Source: Flabesymbios commensalis (Eukaryota; Annelida; Polychaeta; Terebellida; Flabelligeridae). Taken from it: a stretch of DNA of 64,000 nt. Position 1 is the stretch's first letter. Every line of letters starts with the position of its first letter. The position numbers were made by a program, and so were the translations under genes. Under the pieces are notes generated by a model. It saw nothing but the letters and a program-made list of their open reading frames with translations. It ran no database searches and was not told the origin of the DNA. The DNA lies in contig OZ024914.1 in the NCBI GenBank assembly GCA_964017125.1, positions 23,193,451 to 23,257,450 of the forward strand, in the 5' to 3' direction. Shown piece after piece: positions 55,149 through 64,000 of the stretch.

Positions 55149-55345
55149 TCATTATTCAATCCGCAAATTGATTAGCGTGCCTCGTCAACGTTTCATGTCA
55201 CAGTGATTCTGTTGATGGATGAATGTAATTCAAATACTATGTACTTTGCCGACATAAAAATAAGGCATAGATCGAAAAAACGATTTCCATTTTACTGCGA
55301 TTGCTTCTGTTATTTAAATGAACTTTTTTCCACGGGAATATTTGA

Positions 55346-55446
55346 TTAACTCTTTCAGAGCGGGGGTCGACTTTAGTCGTCAGAATCTGACGTCTGTAGA
55401 CGTCAGATTCTGACTTCTAAAGTCGACCCCGCACTGAAAGAGTAAA
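55346..55446. mobile_element. Near-perfect palindromic TTAA MITE, 101 bp
   Basis: TTAACTCTTTCAGAGCGGGG at the left is mirrored by CCCCGCACTGAAAGAGT at the right, and the symmetry continues through AGAATCTGACGTC to the centre TGTA. The right-hand TTAA has decayed to TAAA. It is a short form of the 37137/45507 family. Confidence 0.75.
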
Positions 55447-55599
55447 ATATTTGTAATGACTGTAGACCCATAACATAGGTATTCAAATAAAGCGAAAAGA
55501 GGTAACTAAGACATTTAGGCCTATGATGACTTTAAATTGAAAACAAATGTGGTCTCTTGTTTTATATAAAACTATTTCAGTGCTATAATGGTTAAGCCA

Positions 55600-58380
55600 C
55601 GAGCGATTGAATGGTCTCAAAGCTCACCATCCATCCATAATGTAACAACACATAACAGCTAACGGTGGCTAATTGTCTGCCAGCTAAACGTTTAACATTG
55701 CTTACAGAAGACAATGTTGTCCATTACCCCTGATGGACGCATATAAAGCCCATTATGCCGGGCATATTGGTGTGACAATAGTCATTACCACTGCCATTTA
55801 GTTTAATGCTTTGATTCCAGAGGTGGACACACTTCTTAACCCCGATCTAAGATATAAAATCTGGGTCATCCACGCTGTTGTCCAGGAGAGAATTGACATC
55901 GAGAAGTCAGAAAAATAAAAGCTAATTAATTTCATATTTGTTATATTACAGCATTGATCAAGTTGATCAGCGTTTGTTTTTTTGGCATATAGGTGCAATA
56001 TATACTTCAATGATAAATAGAAAAAGTGCTGCCCGCTGCAAAATCTACATTGTAATGTTTTCGTTAAAAAAATAAATAAATAAAATCTCACAAAATATCC
56101 ATAGCTGAAACTTAGCAGGATAGATTTGAAAGGCAAATCACACATATTATCATTCTTAGGGTAAAATAGGGCTATTTGGGACGAGGGCTATTTGGCATAG
56201 CTGCGGGGCTATTTGGTAGACCTGTAGTTAAATGTCAGATAAAAACTTACAATTCATAAAATAAAACAGAGATTGATTTTAGCCACTTATGCAGTATATG
56301 TACTCTTGATATATCTGCCATTTATTTTACTCTGAAGTATTATTCTGGTGTTTTTGAGCAGTATTTACGGAGGATCTGTGACTTGCTGATTTTTGTCCAA
56401 TTGAAAATTGTTTGTAACTATGTTGAAAAATTGCCGCTCCAGGTACTCTGCCTATGGAGAATATGCACTGTCAGAAGACGCATGATCTGTAAAAAAGATG
56501 CAATAGAATAAACAAATAAGCTTTGTACCCAGGCTTGGCATGGCATATAATGACTTTTTAGAGATGGGGATATTTGGGACATTTTCATACTTCTAGTTAT
56601 AATTCGATGGTTGGAAGAACAATTAGTTATATATGAAACAGCTATTTATCTTTTTGTAATGACAAAGACCGTCCACCAACCGATACACAATGGCTAAATG
56701 AGTTCATTGCCACAATAACTGCTTAAGTAAGCCAATACATATATGTTTCTAAGCTGAAAAAAACATTGAAAAAATCCCCGTTAACTTGTAAATTTCAAGA
56801 CCTCTTAAAAATGAACGAAATAACTAGATAAGTAAAATATCACACCAAATTAATTAATTATTGCAACATCAAGGTAAAGTTATAAATTATAGTTATAAGC
56901 TACAAAGACTTCAAATATGCACTACCAACTGCTAACCGAAAAATATAATGTTATTTGAAAATAAATATCAGAAATATATTTTATTTGTAGAAAAGAAAGA
57001 ATTATAAAACATTAACCTTGTACATAGGTAAATGTGCAGTATTATAATTATCATCATTTAAGAATATTGTAACCCTTATCTCACCAAATAGACACGCCAA
57101 TAATAATATACTTTGATTCTAACATCCTCAATGATTCTTAATGGTTTACTTCGCGGTTTAAATATTAAGATATATTCTTTTAATGCACGTGTTAAATCGT
57201 TTGCTCCACTTTATGGCGACTTACAAAATAATTTTTTTAAAGTTGGCAGGTGTCCCAAATAGGCCCCACATTGGGGGTATTTGGGAAATGTGACCACTGT
57301 TTAAAAATGTAAATTAGCAGTATTTAAAAAGTTACCATAATGTATCCGTACATACTTGTGTATAGCTAAATGTCTCATTCCAAACATCACTACGTTAAAT
57401 ATACATATTATTCAATGGCGAAATAGTGGATGTAATAAGCTAACAATAGTTTAATATTGTGATAAAGCACTGAAATTTTGACACAGCAAAGATATGATGA
57501 TGTTATATCAGTTTAGGTTGGGAAACCACCAGGAGTTTTTTTTGCGATTTTCAAATTTCATGTTTACTGTTTTTGTTTTTTTAATTTATAAAAAATACTA
57601 CAATCGCCTTTAATTGTAAATTGTAACAGTTTTTTTATTTCGAATTATCGGGCTTATTATGAAGAAGCCAACTTATTGAGTTCCGAAATAAAAATAAAAA
57701 TAATCCTAATTTAAATTTAAAAAATGTCCACCGCCCCCCTTTTTTCAGTTAACTTACAGCTATGTCCCTTCCCTTGCAAATTCTAGGTGTGGACTTGACT
57801 TGCATAAGCAAATAAAATTTTGTGTCAAAACAACTTTTTTTCTTCATTATTCTTTACACAATGGGCGCAATACGATAATATCAGCAAAAATAAATGTAAT
57901 GCAGTTCATTGAATTGTGCCGTAATGACAAAATTGATATTGAAACGCTTTAACCATATTATTTGGTTAATTTTAGGCCTACATTTATTATGTTTACATTA
58001 ACAGATTAAAAGAAATAAATATATGTATGTGTTTTCTGTGTCTAAAAATGAAATATTTGGAGCAGATTAGAGCGATGTTTACAGTTCCCTTTGTTAAGTC
58101 AAAATCAACCTTCGCATCATTGACCGTTTTGGAACCTCCTTTGCTTTTCAAGTAGTAATTTGCTTTTTGTAGTAATATTGTTATATACGGACACAATAAT
58201 CAAACAATATCAAATACCAATTTTAATCATAGAATAAACCATCTTTTTTTTGTCCAATTATGATTGAAATCTGGTTAAAAAGGGATTAGTAAGCTGAAAA
58301 ATAGTTCAAAGTTTGACACATTCAAATTATATTTTATATGGCGGCACCAATATAAAGGAATTTTAAAAAATAATAAAAAT
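55600..58380. other. Long AT-rich stretch, no gene recognised
   Basis: No splice-bounded exon with a known domain was found. GGGCTATTTGGGAC-like words recur at 56167, 56186, 56566 and, inverted, at 57248, hinting at a decayed repeat of about 1.1 kb. Confidence 0.35.
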
Positions 58381-58388
58381 ACTCACTT

Positions 58389-58515
58389 ATTCTGTGAAAC
58401 TCAATGGCCTCGACCTCCTTTGTTTTCACCGAGCTGGCTGATACAATGAAGTATGGGAGAGGGTTCTTATATAACTTTGTTTTCACCGAGTGACGTCACT
58501 GCGTTTCACAGAATA
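58389..58515 (-). promoter_or_regulatory. Candidate core promoter with CRE and TATA, inside an inverted repeat
   Basis: On the minus strand a perfect CRE (TGACGTCA, 58498-58491) is followed 16 bases later by TATATAA (58475-58469), a canonical spacing. The block is framed by TATTCTGTGAAAC and GTTTCACAGAATA, and contains CTTTGTTTTCACCGAG twice, so it may equally be a small MITE. No coding exon was recognised just downstream. Confidence 0.25.
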
Positions 58516-58519
58516 CGGA

Positions 58520-59835
58520 TCATTCTATGAGCATGATGGTTTGTCAAATCTCGCTATGTGTATACGCCTATCTGAAGCAACAAAACTATGGCAAATGCCT
58601 ACGCTAATGATTCTAAAGAGAAGATGCGTGCTGAGGTGAAATTATTGCCGCGGTTTACAGTGAGCCAAAACAAATATGTCGATTTTATTGATTAAAAAAC
58701 ACATATTATTTTTCAACATGATAAGCTCAATAAATACACATATTGAATTCAAATGTTAGCAATGATCCAAGTCATTTGAGAATCATCCCAAAAAATGCAA
58801 ATGCATAGTTGACTTATAATTATTTTAAAATTCAAATGAGCTATAAATTGCAATACTGTATCTCCATGTATCATCATGTCAAGTATAAAGTATTCATACT
58901 TGACATGTTCAGCAGCGCGTACTGGAGATGTCACTTTGCTGAATTCTTAAGTTATCATCATTATCACTTTGCTGAATTCTTAAGTTATCATTAGTGTTTG
59001 CAATCACTTCCTCCTCCAGTCATCAAACATTGCAGCTGCACTTGGAAGTGTGATACCAGTCGCCGTTCTTGTGAAGTAAGAAGTGCTCTGTTTTGTCATG
59101 AGAAGCAAAATGTCAAAATAAGTAGTATTTACTTACATAATTTACATAATTACATGTAGTAATATTAGTTTCATTCTCACACCACTGTACACACAACCCT
59201 GGTGAGAAAGATACTTGTGATTTATATATAATTATATGCAATTCTCAAGTGGAAAAGGACAATTTCACTTCATTAGACAGATGCTATTATTTTAACAAAT
59301 GATCATAGATAATGTTGTCAGTTTATGCTTTCTGAATACTGCCATAGCAAAGTTGTATTTTATGTGCAATATGCATTTGTTATATATTTTACGTTTTTAA
59401 GTGAAATCAGTTATCTAGTCAGAATTGCTCGTTCAGTTGTCAATCATAGCACCAAGTACCTTTGAAGTAACCTTCTTATTATCATTGTCTTATAATTGTT
59501 ATTTTTACTAACGTTTTTTTTATTTAAAGATATGATAGTTGTGTACATATAATTATGAAAAGTAGAAAGGCAATTTTGTATGCTGTTTTTGCATTAAATA
59601 TATTAAAAGTTTTTTATAATGTTGTATCGATTCATAGAGGGTTAATAACACAATGTCCTGTGCCATATGGTTTACTTTAATCTAATGATATTTTTATTAT
59701 ATAAATGTGTAAGGGATACTAGTCAGATGTGTTTGTTTTGGGCTGAATATATGTTGTTGTGTTAACTATACATTAAAATCAATTAATGGAACAATAATGA
59801 AACCCTCTGAGTAGACCTATGCAAATGCTAATAAT
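58520..59835. other. AT-rich stretch, no gene seen
   Basis: Contains a direct repeat TTTGCTGAATTCTTAAGTTA (58935/58969) and a palindrome CATGTCAAGTAT ... ATACTTGACATG (58875-58907). Nothing else was recognised. Confidence 0.35.
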
Positions 59836-60530
59836 GTTGGTGGATTTAGAATGATGGTGATGATTATCTTAGATTGCTGCAAATTCAGTAGGTCTCTGAT
59901 ATTATTATTTTTTTCTCCTAAAAACCTAGATTTAGACATCGAAATTAATATTCTAGGCGAACTTTTTTCGAAAGTTATGAGCAGATATATATTTATCATA
60001 TAAGCATGGCGGCCATCTTGTATTTATGCACATTTGTTTCTGTTGAAATCTTAAATTTTGATTTTCTTGAATTCTCCCTACCTAAAAACTTATGTGTAGA
60101 CACCAGAATGAATCTTCTTGGGTAGTTTGAAAAACAAATTGTGAGCACACATAGATTTTTCATGTTAGCGTGGCGGCCTTCTTGGATTTCTGTACCTTGC
60201 ATTGCTTTGAGGTTTTTTATTTATATATTCTTGAATTCCTCATACCTGAAAACCTATGGGCAGACACCAGAATTAATCTTCTAGGTGCATCTAAAAAAAA
60301 TTATGAGCAGACATAGATTTTTCATGTTAGTGTGGCGGTCATCTTAGATTTCTGTGCATTGTATTGATTTCAGGTTTTTTATTTTTATTTTTTTTTGAAT
60401 TTCTCATACCTGAAGCCTAGGTGTAGACACCAAAATGAATCTTCTAGGTGCATTTCCCTGAAAGTTATGAGCAATCAAGGATTTTCCATGTGCGCCTGTC
60501 GGCCATTTTGGATTTTTGCTTCCTGTGACT
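59836..60530. repeat. Tandem repeat, about four units of 163 bp
   Basis: The GGCGGCCATCTTG-type word recurs at 60008, 60172, 60334 and 60497, with text TAGACACCAGAATGAATCTT and CATAGATTTTTCATGTTAG in each unit. Units are clearly diverged. Confidence 0.85.
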
Positions 60531-60639
60531 TTAGGTCTAACTTTTTAATAGTCTTCCCTGGTTATTTCCATAGCCACATGACCCCAGTACATGAGTATAA
60601 AGTCAAACGCTCTGCCTCTTTCATTGTATACGGGGTCCT

Positions 60640-61330
60640 GTGACAGAGCCAGGAGTATTTTCTTTGCCACATACATGGTATTGTTTGATACATATAATAA
60701 TTGTCTTGTGAATCTTTATCTGTATTAGTCAGGCGCACAACGGGCCTAGATATGTCGAAACTGTGATCAATATAGGGCCTAACTCTGAACGATTTACATA
60801 CAGATATTACATTCTTTCTTATGCGTACAAATATTACATATGTGCCTGATGAGTTTAATGATAATATTAAACTCTTTACAAAATAGGTGATAAAACGGGG
60901 GTTTCGTATTATAAATAAAGTGTATCCCTGCTTCTATTTAAGCTGGATATGATTCATATAGTCACTATTCAAATTTGAACTATATGACATGATATATATC
61001 TATGATTTATATTAGAATAATTTACATCATTTTTGTTTAATTCACCATGCTCACATGCTTGATAAAAGGTAATTAATTGAGCTACATGCATGCGAGCGTT
61101 GATACTTTTATCACGAAAGTGATCTATGCGCTCAATATAATGCAGCTTACAAACTCTATTTCATATAGCCCAAACTGTATCTGAAACTAAAGGTTAGAGC
61201 CACAGATTGAGACAGTACAAATACGCGTAGTAATTCCTATGGGCGCTCACGGCTGAGGCTTGGCCGCGATTTATCAAGTCTAAAATAGCCTTGTTAGAAT
61301 CACTAACACTTTAGATAAATTTAGCCATTT
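60640..61330. other. No gene seen
   Basis: AT-rich DNA without a recognisable feature. Confidence 0.3.
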
Positions 61331-61335
61331 TAAGC

Positions 61336-61735
61336 TTGTTTTCAGCTACGTCGTTAACATTTTGTGGGGATGATAAAAAAACATTGATTCCTTGTTCAAC
61401 CAAATTTCACAATCCACGACCACATCTTCGCGATGTACAGTTGTCCACGATTACACTTCATAGACCCCACCAACATAAACAGAGCAAACCATTTCTTTCT
61501 CATTTCTTTCAGAGGGCTCCCATCCTATATTAAAGATGATATATTGAAGTACAAGTCATCAAATTTTGACAGCTTTATCATTTTTAATAAACTATCAGGT
61601 CTAAATGTCGAGCTTATTACATATACTAAAAGCACTGGCAACCGTTGTATACTCTGCTGGGATGAACGGCAGCATATTCGCAACAAGAACAGCTTCCCAC
61701 AAGCGCAAGGGTGCCAGTGGGCGAAAGTGTGAAAA
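61336..61735 (+). mobile_element. Possible LINE C-terminal remnant
   Basis: The plus-strand phrases NRANHFFLISFRGLPSYIKD and SSNFDSFIIFNKLSGL resemble the 'SF...R..N.LP..I......F' ending of jockey/CR1-like LINE proteins, with a frame change to the neighbouring open frame. This is weak evidence. Confidence 0.25.
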
Positions 61736-61739
61736 AAAC

Positions 61740-63150
61740 TGTCACAAATAGCTCCACTTTATCCTATAATACCTATTAAAGTAAATGCACCACAAACAAT
61801 TTCTTGATAAGAGGATCTATATTATGTTCTTTGACAAGATAATAATATATAGTGCTGTCTGAGTGTCTATTTTCATTGGCCAGTCCTCCAATTAAGTGAG
61901 CAGTGAAGGTCATGTTGTTCCACAATATTCTCTTATCGTACATATAAAAAGGAATACATTTAGAGGTGACAAATGAACTATTTGTTAAAAGATTTTGACA
62001 TTTGACGAGTATTACTCATTTAACTGTGTGCTCTGGGCAGGTGTAGCGATGCAGTCTGTCACGCCTGAGCTAACGGTTTCATTTCTGCTCTGGTATTGGT
62101 GTTTGAAGGATATATTTTAAGATATTTTTTCTCTACCCACGCCCAAAGAGATTCAGTATTGTTTGTTGTTTGTATGATTATTTATTTATGTGTTTGTTTG
62201 TTTGTTTTTTCTTTCTTTCATTCGTTTTTTTTTCGTTTATTCATTCATTCATCCAACTATGCATCGTGTATAAACTAGTAACATATTGTCTTATTTTGTG
62301 TGTGTTTATGTGGCAAGCATGATGTTAAAGTTCATGACTGTTTGTTTTCTGAGATAGCAGCTTAGCCGGATGCCTCCCTAATAATTCGGATGGTTCAGAA
62401 TTTCTTGTGGTACCGCATTTGAAGAAAATTTGTGAAAAGTGATTGCTGCTTATAGCTTCTGAAATGTTTTTGAATAGTAGCGCTTGTCTGGACTGCTTTG
62501 TTGGTATTTGAAGTCCAACTGTTGAGAACAAGACGTTGTATGACTTTTTTGTGGAGGCTCAAATGGATCATGTCTAGTTTCTGTCCCATATGGTCTTTGT
62601 TTTTTATAGTTTATGGGATTACTAATATGTGGTATATTGAATAATCTAAATTGAATATAATACTTTGTTTAATAAATGTTGTACATAATACAAAGTGCCT
62701 TATGCGGGCGAAGTCATCCATACAATTAGCTTTCTATATATCCAGATACATGTTATGTACTATCATACTGAATGCCATAATTATAACATTCCTTTCATTG
62801 AACCAAAGCTGATACTTTTATAGAATCATTATTTGCTAAAAAATTTACTTTTTGGCTTTTGTTTGTTAGTCATCTTGCTGTACTTTGATACAGCGTTTAT
62901 ACAATATACCTTGCATAACAATTATTATCTGATTATTGTAGTTCACCCAATCCCAAAAAAACACATCACTATATTCACTGCTTCTATGTGGTGTGGGTTG
63001 TTTGTTACAAATGACTCTTGCATGACATGTCTACATATTACATTAATCTGATGTGATATTAAATATACTAGTTGATGAAATAAATCCACATCTTTATTCA
63101 GATTGAAAATAATAGGAATGGAATTTTACATTTTGTAGTAAATACAGTGT
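61740..63150. other. AT-rich stretch, no gene seen
   Basis: Only short open frames and simple TTTG/TTTC runs (62195-62250). Confidence 0.35.
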
Positions 63151-64000
63151 TTTGCTAACGTGCTGTGCGTTAGCAGGGCGATGAAGCTAACGAATGCACA
63201 GCGCATCGCCAGCGCGCAGCACAAATAAATCAAGGACTCATTTTTGAGGTATTTTCCAGATGTAAGGCTCGGTCACACATAGTAGATGAACGACCAGCAC
63301 ATGTAACATGTTAGTGGAGTGCTCTGCACTAACGCTACACATATTTTTGTGCGCACTGTTGGCGCCGAAAGAAGCTCTACATGTTTGAAATATTGAACGG
63401 GTGAGAACGTATCATTTGAGGTGGTGTTTCACACGATGCACAGCTTCGAGTGCTGAAAATGTTGTTGATTTGTGGAAATTAAGTCAAAACATATAATGTT
63501 ATCAGAAATTTAAAACACATTTTTCTTTTAAAAATGGTTACATAGGTACCAAACAAACTGATAAAAGTTATTATAGCGGTCGACGACAGTGCTCTACGGT
63601 TTAATCAGCCTCCTTCTCAGGGCCAGACTAGCACAGCTAGGCTAGCTCTGCTACATAGCTTCGAGAATATCTTCTGTAATGCTGCGTCCATATATAGGGC
63701 CTCAAAAACTGGTGTCTGGTGACCCCGAGCTTGACCCTTTCTAACTCTGTCAAATTGTCAAATGTGACATTACGTTGGCCAATCACCGATCAACCTGACC
63801 TATCATCGTCCATCCTTCCACGTTCACTCATGCAGCAATAGTTTGACAGCCACGTGGCGGGTCAGTGTATTGCTTAAATCTTGTTGACAAAGTTAAGGAC
63901 ATACTTTTTAAACATGTGGTGATTGGCCAGCCGGAAAATTGGATCGATCTCATGAATATCTCCAACAGAACACATACTGCAGTGCAATCAATCAGAGTCA
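63151..64000. other. Right edge, possible start of a TIR element
   Basis: GGCTCGGTCACACATAGTAG at 63268 resembles a transposon end and shares GCTCGGTCACAC with 43969. The block 63140-63230 has inverted GCTAACG / CGTTAGC words. No gene is visible up to the edge. Confidence 0.3.

Noticed and set aside
1-64000. Search for retrovirus, LTR-element or Polinton remains
   Set aside because: I saw no gag, protease, integrase, envelope or capsid-like text and no long terminal direct repeats.

Overview
This is a window of animal nuclear DNA: AT-rich, dense in repeats, with short exons separated by long introns and intergenic stretches. GT-AG splice sites are readable at several exons. The two recognisable host genes are animal signalling receptors: a class A peptide-type GPCR and the first exon of a natriuretic-peptide-receptor-like (receptor guanylate cyclase type) ligand-binding protein. 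With the many MITEs, tRNA-derived SINEs, LINE fragments and the over-used word TAGGCCTA, this suggests a marine invertebrate. A deuterostome such as a hemichordate, echinoderm or lancelet is my guess, but the species is not fixed by the sequence.

Host genes. A complete-looking three-exon GPCR lies on the minus strand (30108 down to 26670; 446 residues). Exon phases, splice sites and all seven membrane segments are consistent. An isolated signal-peptide-bearing exon at 8142..7863 (minus) begins a second receptor gene whose remaining exons must lie beyond the left edge or are not visible. No rRNA, CRISPR array, functional tRNA gene or clear viral element was found.

Layout. 1-7000: mostly plain AT-rich DNA with a 22-bp minisatellite (2405-3010), an (ACT)n tract and a first hairpin MITE. 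7-9 kb: LINE tail, receptor exon 1 and a TTAA MITE. 9.2-12.2 kb: a three-unit satellite, a TIR element and a Harbinger transposase remnant. 14-20 kb: palindromic minisatellite and TTCATGAAC arrays. 22.5-25.2 kb: internally deleted LINE and tandem duplications. 26.6-30.2 kb: the GPCR, with a minisatellite in intron 2 and a hairpin MITE beside the exon 1 donor. 30-56 kb: the richest zone of hairpin MITEs, TTAA MITEs and a dimeric tRNA-derived SINE family with intact target-site duplications. 56-64 kb: mostly unique AT-rich DNA with a 163-bp tandem repeat.

The strongest unexplained signal is structural. At least three MITE families fold into long hairpins. Their arm sequences differ between copies, yet the two arms of each copy match each other, and most loops are of the GNA or GNNA type closed by C-G. 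That pattern resembles covariation and argues that the extruded hairpin itself matters.
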